From: an uncultured Campylobacter sp.
Lineage (GTDB): Bacteria; Campylobacterota; Campylobacteria; Campylobacterales; Campylobacteraceae
Direction of reading: 5' to 3'
DNA length: 42,173 nucleotides
Assembly (NCBI RefSeq): GCF_938045595.1
Contig: NZ_CALIBB010000135.1
Span: forward strand, 1-42,173
The position numbers and the translations under genes are program-made. Positions within the stretch are counted from its first letter, which is position 1. Every line of letters begins with the position of its first letter. This document shows, in pieces, positions 7,684-15,434 of the stretch. Under the pieces are notes generated by a model. That model ran no database searches. It was not told the origin of the DNA and worked only from the letters and a program-made list of their open reading frames with translations.

Positions 7684-8616
7684 ATGAAGCAGAAGCTTTA
7701 CTCCGCGTTTTGGCTGAAACATCTTGGCGTTTATTATATGCTCGTAGCGAGCTTTTATTTCGCGCTAAACGGTGCGCTAGCCAAGGTCATGGCGGAGCGG
7801 ATGAGTAGCGCCGAGATCGTGTTTTTCCGCAACGTCGTAGGCATCGCGATCGTGCTGTTTTCGCTAAGGCGGGTAAAAAATCTGGGCCCGGGCGGCAAGC
7901 CGTGGCTACTCGCGTTTCGCGGCTTTATCGGCAGCTGCGGGATCTTAGCGACCTTCTACAATATCGCCCACATCGATCTTGGCACCGCTTTTACCTTCCA
8001 AAAGACGGCGCCCATTTTCACCGCGCTATTTTCGGCGTTTTTCTTAGGCGAAAAGCTAAGCTCGCGCGGTTGGTTTGCGATACTGCTCGGCTTTGGCGGA
8101 ATTTTACTCGTCGTGCGCCCGCACATCGGCATCAGCGTAACCGATGCAGTGGGAATCTTCGGCGGCATGTGCGCGGGGCTTGCATACACGAGCGTGCGCG
8201 AGCTTCGCAAACACTACGCCACCAACCTCATCGTGCTGGTTTTCGTCTCGTCCGCTACCTTTCTAAGCGCGATGATGATGGCTGCGGGCTGGGCGCTTGA
8301 AGGTAGCGAGGTTAAAATTTTAGGACTTTTCAGCGGCGCGGATTTAGCGAAGCTCGCTTATTTCAACCCGCCAAGCCTTTTTGGCTGGGTGCTAGTGGCG
8401 CTTCTGGGCGTCAGCGGTATCTACTTTCAAATTTACATGACGCGCGCCTACGCCGCTTCGCGCAAAGCGGGCATCGTCGCTGCGATCAGCTACAGCGATA
8501 TCCTATTTAGCATGGCGCTAGGAATTATGCTAGGCGATCATCTGCCCAGTCCGATCGTGCTAGCGGGCATCGCGGTGGTGATTTTAAGCGGAATTTTAAT
8601 CGCCCGCGAGCGCTAA
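7684..8616 (+). CDS. EamA/DMT-family transporter (second of a tandem pair)
   Basis: A 310-residue paralogue of the preceding protein, matching it along its whole length: LGVYYMLVASFYFALNGALAK, FFRNVVGI, GTAFTFQKTAPIFTALF and YMTRAYAASRKAGIVAAISY all have counterparts there. It therefore has the same ten-helix, two-repeat layout. The pair probably arose by tandem duplication and has diverged noticeably. Substrate unknown. No gene for a metabolic enzyme is close enough on this strand to suggest one. Confidence 0.9.
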   Translation: MKQKLYSAFWLKHLGVYYMLVASFYFALNGALAKVMAERMSSAEIVFFRNVVGIAIVLFSLRRVKNLGPGGKPWLLAFRGFIGSCGILATFYNIAHIDLGTAFTFQKTAPIFTALFSAFFLGEKLSSRGWFAILLGFGGILLVVRPHIGISVTDAVGIFGGMCAGLAYTSVRELRKHYATNLIVLVFVSSATFLSAMMMAAGWALEGSEVKILGLFSGADLAKLAYFNPPSLFGWVLVALLGVSGIYFQIYMTRAYAASRKAGIVAAISYSDILFSMALGIMLGDHLPSPIVLAGIAVVILSGILIARER

Positions 8617-8763
8617 ATCTAAAACCGATTCAAACGCGGTGCGAGGCTAAATTTAAATACGCACCGAGCCCGTGCCAAATTTCAGCGATATAAAAGTCTT
8701 AAAAAGCTAAGATTGCGATAAAGTTCTACGGCGTAGAAATATTTTTCGACGGATTTAAATTTT

Positions 8764-9540
8764 ATGCATTTTATCGGTATCGACATCGGCTCGACCTCAT
8801 CAAAGGTCGCCGTTATGAACGAACGCGGCAAATTTTGCGAACTGTTTTTGCTGCCAAGCGGCTTTAGCGCGGTTAGAGTCGCGCGGCAGATCAAGCAAAT
8901 TTTAGAGCAAAAAGGCTACGGCAAGGGCTTCGTAACGGCTACGGGCTACGGACGCGTCAGCGTAGAGTACGCGCAGCTTAGCATGAGCGAAATTTTATGC
9001 CACGGGCTTGGGGCACACTTTTTATTTGAGCAAGACTGCACCGTCATCGATGTGGGCGGGCAAGACACCAAAGCGATCAAAATAGAAAACGGCAAACCAG
9101 CGGATTTTATCATGAACGACAAATGCTCGGCGGGCACGGGTAAATTTTTAGAGATCAGTGCGGGCCGCTTGGGGCTTGAGCTTAGCGAAATTTACAAAAC
9201 CGCCCGCAAAAATCCCGCGATTAAAATTAGCTCGACCTGCACTGTTTTTGCAGAAAGCGAGATCGTCTCGCTAAGCGCAAATGGGGCTGAAACTAGCGAG
9301 ATCGCCTACGCCATCGTGGATTCCTCCGCGCACAAGGTCGCCTCTCTCATCAAACGGCTGGAAAATCAAATTTATTTTTTAAGCGGCGGGCTTAGCAACG
9401 TGCCGCTCTTTAAACAGCTTCTAGGCGAGCATCTGGGGGCTGAAATTTTTACTCACGAAAACGCAATCTACTGCGGCGCAATGGGTGCTTCGCTTATCGG
9501 CGCACGCAAAGCAAATGAAATTTCAAAGGAGACGAGATGA
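8764..9540 (+). CDS. Acyl-CoA dehydratase-type activase (HgdC/YjiL-like)
   Basis: A 258-residue ASKHA-fold ATPase of the 2-hydroxyacyl-CoA dehydratase activator family. These dimers hold one [4Fe-4S] cluster between the subunits and use ATP hydrolysis to push low-potential electrons into a partner protein. Visible features are the phosphate loop DIGSTSSK (8-15), the second phosphate site VIDVGGQDTKAIK, and the two cluster cysteines in KCSAGTGKFLEI and STCTVFAESEI. The stop overlaps the next gene's start (ATGA), so activase and its likely partner are translationally coupled. This is the arrangement of activase and double-cubane reductase (YjiL/YjiM in E. coli). Confidence 0.9.
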   Translation: MHFIGIDIGSTSSKVAVMNERGKFCELFLLPSGFSAVRVARQIKQILEQKGYGKGFVTATGYGRVSVEYAQLSMSEILCHGLGAHFLFEQDCTVIDVGGQDTKAIKIENGKPADFIMNDKCSAGTGKFLEISAGRLGLELSEIYKTARKNPAIKISSTCTVFAESEIVSLSANGAETSEIAYAIVDSSAHKVASLIKRLENQIYFLSGGLSNVPLFKQLLGEHLGAEIFTHENAIYCGAMGASLIGARKANEISKETR

Positions 9541-10646
9541 AGATGGATTTTGACGCGCTTAAAAAGCGCAACGCAATGGCTCTGCACGATCTAAAAGAGC
9601 AAGGCAAACACGTAGTGGGAATGTTTTGCACCTATTCGCCAAAGGAGCTCATTTACGCTGCAGGCGCCGTGCCGGTTGGGCTTTGTGCCTATGACGAGAG
9701 CCCGATAGACGCCGCTCACGCCGAGCTTCCGCGCAATCTTTGCCCGCTAATAAAGGCAAGCTACGGCTACGCAGTTACTAAAAAATGCCCCTATATGAAC
9801 GCCAGCGATCTCGTCATAGGCGAAACGACCTGCGACGGTAAGAAAAAGATGTATGAGCTGCTGGCAAAGCACAAGGACGTCCACGTGCTACAGCTACCGA
9901 ATATGAGAGACGGCAAGAGTTTGGAGCTTTTTACCGACGAGCTTAGAGAATTTCGCAAAGTTTTAGAGCGAAAATTTGATACGAAAATCACCGATGAAGC
10001 GCTGCTCGATGCGGTGCAAATTTACAACGAAGAGCGCAAGGTGATGTTGGAGCTTTTAGAGCTTGGCAAACTAAATCCGATGCCGGTAGCGGGCAGCGAA
10101 ATTCATCAAATTTCATTTGCGAGCGACTTTATATACGACAAGCAGGAGAAGCTTAAAATGATACGCGCCTACATAGCCGCCGCGAAGGAGATGACGCCGC
10201 CGAAAACTCGCAAAAAGCGGATCATCATCACCGGCTGTCCAAGCGGAGGCGTGTATGAGAAGGTTATCAAGCAGATCGAAGATCTTGGCGCGGATGTAGT
10301 GGCCTCTGAAAACTGCTCCGGCACCAAAGGCTATCAAAACCAAGTGCAAACAAAGGGCGATTTGGTTGCAAATATCGCCGAGCGCTATCTCAAAATCCCC
10401 TGTTCGGTGATGTATCAAAACGACGCACGCTCGGATATTATCAAGGAATTTATCCATGAGTATCAAGCGCACGGCGTCATCGACGTCGTGCTAAGCGGCT
10501 GCCACACCTACGCGATCGAGACGAACAAGATCAAAGAAGCCAGCCGTGAAGCTGGAGCAAACTATATGTCGCTGGAGACTGATTATTCAAAACAAGACGT
10601 CGGGCAAATTCGCACGCGTCTAGAGGCGTTTATAGAACTGCTTTAA
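9537..10646 (+). CDS. Double-cubane-cluster-type anaerobic reductase (YjiM/HgdB-like)
   Basis: A 369-residue protein of the 2-hydroxyacyl-CoA dehydratase component family, of the kind shown elsewhere to bind an [Fe8S9] double cubane and to reduce small molecules such as acetylene when driven by its activase. Cysteines lie at the expected places: GMFCTY (31), RNLCPL (69), TKKCPYMN (84), GETTCDGKKKM (99), then ITGCPSGG, SENCSGTKG and LSGCHTYAIE. It is a single-gene component paired with one activase, unlike true dehydratases, which need two large subunits; that favours the double-cubane class. The physiological substrate is unknown. The start overlaps the activase; a second ATG two codons on is equally possible. 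Confidence 0.88.
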   Translation: MKMDFDALKKRNAMALHDLKEQGKHVVGMFCTYSPKELIYAAGAVPVGLCAYDESPIDAAHAELPRNLCPLIKASYGYAVTKKCPYMNASDLVIGETTCDGKKKMYELLAKHKDVHVLQLPNMRDGKSLELFTDELREFRKVLERKFDTKITDEALLDAVQIYNEERKVMLELLELGKLNPMPVAGSEIHQISFASDFIYDKQEKLKMIRAYIAAAKEMTPPKTRKKRIIITGCPSGGVYEKVIKQIEDLGADVVASENCSGTKGYQNQVQTKGDLVANIAERYLKIPCSVMYQNDARSDIIKEFIHEYQAHGVIDVVLSGCHTYAIETNKIKEASREAGANYMSLETDYSKQDVGQIRTRLEAFIELL

Positions 10647-10718
10647 GCTGGGTCGCTCGAAATTTTAAAATGAAGAATTTTCTAAATTTAAAAACAAACC
10701 AAAGAAAGGAGAGGTTGC

Positions 10719-11579
10719 ATGAAATTTAAGGAGATAGACGAATCTCGTCGCGGCTTTTTAAAAGGAGCTTTGGCGGCTGCCGCCATCGCCGGACCGGAAG
10801 CGATGCTCGCTGGCTATACGCCGTTTAAGCCAGGTTCCCTGCAGGTTTGGTCGTGCGGAGGACTGTCCGAAGCATTTAATGAGCTAAACGCCATTTATGA
10901 GTCAAGGACGGGGCATAATATCCAGTACACTGGCGCCTTTGCGGGCGCGCTCGGAAAGTCGCTGCTAGCCTTGCAGGGCAAGACGGAGGTTTTTGGCGCT
11001 CGCGTTTTGGAGCTGTCTCAAAAACTGCGCAAAGCAGGCCTTAGCCTTCGCTTTAGACCGCTATGTTTTACCGACTACGTTTTAGTAGTGCCAAAGGGCA
11101 ATCCCGCGGGCGTTCGCGATCTGAAGGATCTAGCAGAGCCCGGCGTAAGGGTGATGCTGCCGCTAAGGGCATCGCCTCCGGGTAGCGGACCGGTAAAGGG
11201 AATTTTGAAAAATTCAGGCCTCACGGGGCCGGTCATGAAAAATATGATTGCCAACGGCTCATGTGTCATCCAGATGATGTGCGATCTCGTAGATGGTAAG
11301 GGTGATGCGTCCATCATCGAAAAGCGCCTAACGACGCACGATAGGTTTAAAGACAAGATCGAATATATACCTATCGACGAGAAACTTATCCCGCCGGGGC
11401 CGCTTACCTTTACGCTAAATATCATGAAATACGTAAAAAACGAGAAGCTTGCCGATGACTTTGCGGACTTCGTCTGCTCCGTGGAGGGGCAGGAAATTTT
11501 CGAGCGACACGGCTTTACCTCCATCCATTCGGCGCGCGGGCTTGAACTCATAGAAAGGTTTGGTGTAAAAGATGTTTAG
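10719..11579 (+). CDS. Tat-exported ModA-like substrate-binding protein
   Basis: A 286-residue periplasmic binding protein. The N-terminus carries a textbook twin-arginine signal (SRRGFLK at 9-15 plus an Ala-rich stretch). The mature part resembles the ModA/Wtp family of oxyanion-binding proteins: LQVWSCGGLSEAFNELNAIY at its start, FTDYVLVVPKGNPAG in the middle, and the closing ADDFADFVCSVEGQEIFERHGF. No ABC permease or ATPase gene is nearby; instead the next gene, overlapping by 8 bases, is a NapH-like membrane Fe-S protein. Tat export of a binding protein suggests folding, or ligand loading, before export. Ligand unknown; molybdate, tungstate or something else are all open. Confidence 0.8.
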   Translation: MKFKEIDESRRGFLKGALAAAAIAGPEAMLAGYTPFKPGSLQVWSCGGLSEAFNELNAIYESRTGHNIQYTGAFAGALGKSLLALQGKTEVFGARVLELSQKLRKAGLSLRFRPLCFTDYVLVVPKGNPAGVRDLKDLAEPGVRVMLPLRASPPGSGPVKGILKNSGLTGPVMKNMIANGSCVIQMMCDLVDGKGDASIIEKRLTTHDRFKDKIEYIPIDEKLIPPGPLTFTLNIMKYVKNEKLADDFADFVCSVEGQEIFERHGFTSIHSARGLELIERFGVKDV

Positions 11580-12348
11580 TATCGTAAATATGGCAAAGAT
11601 GAAAAAAGTCTCTAGGCTAACTAAAATTCGTCGTTTGGTGCAGCTGATTTTTATCGGCGCGATCGGGCAATGGGCGTATTATGGGATTTTTAGATGCCCT
11701 TTTATTGTGCCTTTCGTAAACTGCCAATCCTGTCCGATAGTCACGTGCTGGGGGCGGATCGCGACCGTGTTTTTCGGCTTTTGGCTATTTATCCCCGTGC
11801 TGGTTATTTTCCTCGGGCGCGCGTTTTGCGGCTGGCTTTGCCCGGGCGGATTCGTCAATCAAATGCTGGGCAAATTTGCCGCTTTTAAGCTTAAGCTAAA
11901 AAATAACAGGAAGCTACGATATGCTCAAATAGGCATGGTTCTAGCCGTTTTGCTTAGCGCGGGCGTATATTTTATCTACGGCAACCCTCGCGTCATGATC
12001 CCCATCCGTACCAGCGACGAGTACCTAAACGCCGTTATCATGTCCTTTAAATTTTCCGACTGGTACTGGGCAGTTCGCACTGCCGTCGTCGTAGCTCTCA
12101 TCGCCGCATCCTTGATCGTCGCAAATTTATGGTGTCGCTTCGCCTGTCCTAGCGGCGGCATAATGGAGCTGCTGCGTAAAATTTCAATATTTCGCGTTTA
12201 CAAAACAGACGCCTGCGATAACTGCAACGCCTGTTTGCGCAAATGCGAAATGGGCACTAGACCGGACGAGATGAACTGCACGAACTGCGGCGATTGTATG
12301 GATGTTTGCCACGCGGACGCCATAAAATTCGGAAGGAAAAAAGATTGA
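11572..12348 (+). CDS. NapH/MauN-like membrane-bound 2[4Fe-4S] protein
   Basis: A 258-residue polytopic protein with about four transmembrane helices. It shows the NapH-type CGWLCP (86-91) and CRFACP (188-193) motifs at helix ends, a cysteine group C51-x2-C54-x4-C59, and a C-terminal pair of ferredoxin motifs (C215, 218, 221, 225 and C236, 239, 242, 246). Such proteins pass electrons between the quinone pool or periplasm and cytoplasmic Fe-S partners. It overlaps the ModA-like gene by 8 bases and shares one base with the NifB start, so the three genes form one unit. No nap genes are near, so it is not the usual nitrate reductase component. The start could also be Met7 or Met10. Confidence 0.85.
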   Translation: MFSIVNMAKMKKVSRLTKIRRLVQLIFIGAIGQWAYYGIFRCPFIVPFVNCQSCPIVTCWGRIATVFFGFWLFIPVLVIFLGRAFCGWLCPGGFVNQMLGKFAAFKLKLKNNRKLRYAQIGMVLAVLLSAGVYFIYGNPRVMIPIRTSDEYLNAVIMSFKFSDWYWAVRTAVVVALIAASLIVANLWCRFACPSGGIMELLRKISIFRVYKTDACDNCNACLRKCEMGTRPDEMNCTNCGDCMDVCHADAIKFGRKKD

Positions 12349-13175
12349 TGAATTTTTTCGCCAAACCCTCCTTCGACAACCACCCCTGCTTTAGCAAAAA
12401 AGCGTCCGCCGTCTACGGGCGCGTGCACCTTCCCGTAGCGCCGCATTGCAATATCCAATGCAATTTTTGCAACCGCATCTACGACTGCGCTAACGAAAAT
12501 CGCCCCGGCGTAACGGGGAGGGTGCAAAGCCCGGACGAAGCCGCGCTATACGTGGAAAATCTATTTAAATTTAGACAGGATATCTCAGTCATCGGTATCG
12601 CAGGGCCCGGAGATCCTATGTGCGATGCCGACAAGACCCTAGCGACTTTTGAAAAATGCAAAGCCCGCTTCCCTCACGCCCTACTTTGCCTATCCACAAA
12701 CGGCCTGTCCCTGCCCGAGCACGTGGATGATATCGTGCGAATCGGCGTGAGCCACGTGACGGTGACCGTTAATGCCGTAACGCCGGACGTAGGCGGCAAA
12801 ATTTATGCGTGGGTGCGCCACAAAAACAAAATTTACCACGGCGAAGAGGGCGCTAGAATTCTTGGGGAGCGCCAAGAGGAAGGAATCCGCAAACTAAAAG
12901 AAGCTCGCATGATCGTAAAGATCAATACGGTCGTAATACCTGGCGTAAATATGGCTCACGTCCCAGAAATCGCGAGAAAGGCCAAGGAGTGGCAGGCCGA
13001 TATCATGAACTGTATGGCGATGATCCCCGTGCATGATACGCCTTTTGCAAATATCAAATCGCCCTCAAACGAAGAAATTCGTAGCATGCGAAAGCTCATC
13101 GGCGGCTCCATTCATCAAATGACTCACTGCAGCAGATGCCGCGCCGACGCATGCGGCAAGCTTTGCGAGAAATGA
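12348..13175 (+). CDS. nifB: NifB-type radical SAM FeS-carbide cluster synthase
   Basis: NifB uses radical SAM chemistry to fuse two [4Fe-4S] clusters with a carbide into NifB-co, precursor of nitrogenase cofactors. This 275-residue protein matches the family from end to end: HPCFSKKAS (12-20), the radical SAM site C34-x3-C38-x2-C41 within APHCNIQCNFCNR, YDCANENRPGV, GIAGPGDPM, LCLSTNGLSLPE, VTVNAVTPDVGGKIYAWV and the C-terminal HCSRCRADAC. The NifX-like domain found in some NifBs is absent, so it is the short form. Cys92 and Cys269 fall where I expect other residues. I start at ATG 12348 because it follows GGAAGG and overlaps the previous stop (TGATG). No nitrogenase gene lies in the window. 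A terminator follows. Confidence 0.92.
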   Translation: MNFFAKPSFDNHPCFSKKASAVYGRVHLPVAPHCNIQCNFCNRIYDCANENRPGVTGRVQSPDEAALYVENLFKFRQDISVIGIAGPGDPMCDADKTLATFEKCKARFPHALLCLSTNGLSLPEHVDDIVRIGVSHVTVTVNAVTPDVGGKIYAWVRHKNKIYHGEEGARILGERQEEGIRKLKEARMIVKINTVVIPGVNMAHVPEIARKAKEWQADIMNCMAMIPVHDTPFANIKSPSNEEIRSMRKLIGGSIHQMTHCSRCRADACGKLCEK

Positions 13176-13198
13176 AGACCTGCTTTTGCGGGTCTTTT
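13175..13198 (+). terminator. Rho-independent terminator after nifB
   Basis: AAGACCTGC, a TTTT loop and GCGGGTCTT form a nine-pair stem with one G-U pair, running straight into a T-rich tail. It starts at the nifB stop codon and separates this operon from the flavoprotein gene. Confidence 0.75.
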
Positions 13199-13377
13199 AT
13201 CCGGCGCAGGATACACGCTTTCATAGCGCACAAAATTTTATGTAGAGATTTAAATTTAAAATTTGTCTAAATTTAGAGCTAGTAAGCAGCCGATAAGCGG
13301 CTTTTTGGCTGCGACGCTTTTTAAAAATTTAAAAACAATTTTTAAATAATATTATTTTGCTTTTATTTAACTTTTGG

Positions 13378-13383
13378 TACAAT
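13378..13383 (+). promoter_or_regulatory. -10 box for the flavoprotein gene
   Basis: TACAAT preceded by a T-rich stretch and CTTTTGG, the same layout as the der promoter. It lies 54 bases before the ATG at 13438; a good ribosome site (AAGGAG) sits at about 13426-13431. Confidence 0.6.
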
Positions 13384-13437
13384 AACTCCAAAATTAGGCA
13401 TCAAAAAACCGTATAACGGTAAAATAAAGGAGACATC

Positions 13438-14988
13438 ATGGAAAACGTTTCAAGACGTGATCTGCTCAAAATGAGCCTAGTTGGCGCGGGTGCTTTAGCG
13501 CTCGGCTCCGTAAACGCAAATGCTGCGGTTAACGCTAAAGACGTCAAATTTGACGAGGAGTGGGACGTAGTCATCGTTGGTTCCGGTTTTGCAGGACTTG
13601 CAGCAGGTATCACCGCAGCCGAAAAGGGCAATAAAGTCCTAATCCTAGAAAAGATGGGACGCGTCGGCGGTAACTCCGTAATTAACGGCGGAATATTTGC
13701 CGTTCCAAACAGCGACAAACAAAAAGCAGAAGGCATCAAAGATAGCAACGAGCTATTTATCAAAGACTGCCTAAAAGCCGGCCGCGGACTAAACCACGTA
13801 GATCTCATCGACACCATCGCTACTCGCGCTCAAGACGCATATAAACTAACTCTAAAATGCGGCGCTAAATACATAGATAAAGTTACTCACGCAGGCGGAC
13901 ACAGCGTACCTAGATCGCTTCAAACAGCTAACGGTTCGGGCTCAGGTATCGTTCAGCCGATGGTAGAATACTTTAAAAACCTACAAGGCTGCGAGCTAAG
14001 ACAAAGAGCTAAATTTGACGAATTCGTCCTTGGCGAAGACGGCGGCGTAGACGGCGTGATCATCAGAGAGGATTATAAATTTGATCCAAAGAGCCAAAAA
14101 GACGACGCCGAAAACACTACCGGAACTAAAAAGACTATAAAAGCTAAAAAAGGCGTAGTACTAGCTGCAGGAGGATTTTGCCGCGACGTATTCTTTAGAC
14201 AGGTTCAAGATCCGTCTATCTTGCCTACCACAGATAGCACCAACCACCCGGGCGCAACAGCAGGCGCTATGAAAGAGGCGTTTAGAATCGGCGCAACTCC
14301 AGTGCAGCTAAGCTGGATACAATTCGGTCCATGGGCATGCCCTGATGAAAAAGGCTTCGGCGTTGGCTCTATGTTTAACGTAAACGGAAGCTTCCGCTAC
14401 GGAATTTCAGTAGATCCAAGAACTGGCAAACGCTATATGAACGAGCTGGCAGACCGCCGCACACGCTCTCAAGCTATGTTTAAAGTAATCGACGCAAAAG
14501 CGGATATCTATCCTATCAACTTCTGCGACGCCGAGGGCGTAAAAAATATGGTCATACCTGAACACTACACTAAACCGCTGGAATCTGGCGTACTAAAGAA
14601 ATTTGAAACTCTAGACGAACTAGCGGCAGCTTATAAAATCCCTGCCGCAGAGCTAAAAAAGACCGTCGAGAGATATAATAGCTTCGTTAAATCAGGCAAA
14701 GACGAAGACTTTGGCAAACCTATGGATAAAACCACTACAAACGGCGTAGATATCTCTAAACCACCTTTCTACGCTATGCGAGGTACGCCAAAACTTCACC
14801 ACACTATGGGCGGTATTGATATCAATACCAAAGCTCAGGTTATCTCGCTACAAACAGAGATGCCGATTCCAAGACTATTTGCTGCAGGCGAGATCACGGG
14901 CGGCGTACACGGAGCTAGCCGCTTAGGTAGCGTAGCGATCGCAGATTGTCTAACGTTTGGTATGATAGCCGGTGAGAATATAGGCTAA
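13438..14988 (+). CDS. Tat-exported fumarate-reductase-like flavoprotein
   Basis: A 516-residue FAD protein of the periplasmic flavocytochrome c family (fumarate, urocanate or methacrylate reductase type). A Tat signal (SRRDLLK at 5-11) precedes the dinucleotide-binding VIVGSGFAG (46-54). Substrate-site motifs are visible: GGHSVPRS, HPGATAGAM, HHTMGGIDI and AGEITGGVHGASRLGSVAI. No heme-binding CxxCH is present, and no cytochrome subunit gene is adjacent, so electrons must come from a partner encoded elsewhere. The usual GANRLGGNA stretch reads GASRLGSVA here, so the substrate should not be assumed to be fumarate. Codon choice (many CTA, GCT, AAA) differs from its neighbours, suggesting high expression or a different history. 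Own promoter and terminator. Confidence 0.85.
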   Translation: MENVSRRDLLKMSLVGAGALALGSVNANAAVNAKDVKFDEEWDVVIVGSGFAGLAAGITAAEKGNKVLILEKMGRVGGNSVINGGIFAVPNSDKQKAEGIKDSNELFIKDCLKAGRGLNHVDLIDTIATRAQDAYKLTLKCGAKYIDKVTHAGGHSVPRSLQTANGSGSGIVQPMVEYFKNLQGCELRQRAKFDEFVLGEDGGVDGVIIREDYKFDPKSQKDDAENTTGTKKTIKAKKGVVLAAGGFCRDVFFRQVQDPSILPTTDSTNHPGATAGAMKEAFRIGATPVQLSWIQFGPWACPDEKGFGVGSMFNVNGSFRYGISVDPRTGKRYMNELADRRTRSQAMFKVIDAKADIYPINFCDAEGVKNMVIPEHYTKPLESGVLKKFETLDELAAAYKIPAAELKKTVERYNSFVKSGKDEDFGKPMDKTTTNGVDISKPPFYAMRGTPKLHHTMGGIDINTKAQVISLQTEMPIPRLFAAGEITGGVHGASRLGSVAIADCLTFGMIAGENIG

Positions 14989-14994
14989 TTTGCG

Positions 14995-15014
14995 GCGTCT
15001 TTCGGACGCTTTTT
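14995..15014 (+). terminator. Rho-independent terminator after the flavoprotein gene
   Basis: GCGTC-TTTCG-GACGC forms a five-pair stem followed directly by TTTTT, eight bases after the stop codon. Confidence 0.7.
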
Positions 15015-15050
15015 GCGGAGCTTGCTAAAATTTTGCTTGGCAGACTAATT

Positions 15051-15208
15051 TTTGCTTCGCGTTGCTCGCAACTGCAAGCAGAAGTCTAGCCTGCGCAAAA
15101 TTTTAGCCGCGCAACCCCAAAAATCGCCTCGAAATACTTGCAAATCTTATTTCGTATCGCAGGTCAAATTTAAGATTAAATTTGAAAATTCGGTCTGCGA
15201 TACTTTTA
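15051..15208 (+). repeat. Dispersed intergenic repeat, copy 1
   Basis: A stretch of about 158 bases matches 18276-18414 in the same orientation. Shared words include GCTCGCAACTGCAAGCAGAA and TGCGCAAAATTTTAGC, then GCCTCGAAATACTTGCAAAT and TATCGCAGG. It contains two possible hairpins: GAAATA with TATTTC (15131-15153), and TATCGCAG (15155-15162) with CTGCGATA (15195-15202). Both copies lie about 50-60 bases downstream of a plus-strand gene. Frames inside it are not convincing as genes. The rest of the 14989-15434 gap holds the flavoprotein terminator and the proB promoter. Confidence 0.75.
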
Positions 15209-15405
15209 AATTTAAAGTCAAATTTATAAAATTTACTCCGCCAAAATTTAAAACTCGCAGCGCGACAACGCCAAATTAAATTTAAACCTGCGCGCAGGTG
15301 CCACAAATATAATGCTTAGAAAAAAAGAGAACTGTTTTAGAAATTTTAGCCAAAAGTACGCTGCGCACAACTCAAAACATAAAATTTAAAATAAGCCGTT
15401 TTCGA

Positions 15406-15411
15406 TATAAT
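15406..15411 (+). promoter_or_regulatory. -10 box for proB
   Basis: TATAAT in TTCGATATAATTTTC, 23 bases before the ATG. The AT-rich, T-run-containing upstream sequence fits a vegetative promoter of this group. Confidence 0.5.
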
Positions 15412-15434
15412 TTTCAAAAATTTCGGAGCGGAAA

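Noticed and set aside
12294..12347. Upstream start for NifB
   Set aside because: The extra 18 residues are antifamily and lie within the preceding ferredoxin gene; ATG 12348 has GGAAGG upstream and gives the family start.
15052..15306. Open frames on both strands in the flavoprotein-proB gap
   Set aside because: They lie inside the dispersed repeat and consist of Lys/Phe-rich translation of AAATTT words; copy 2 of the repeat does not keep the frame.
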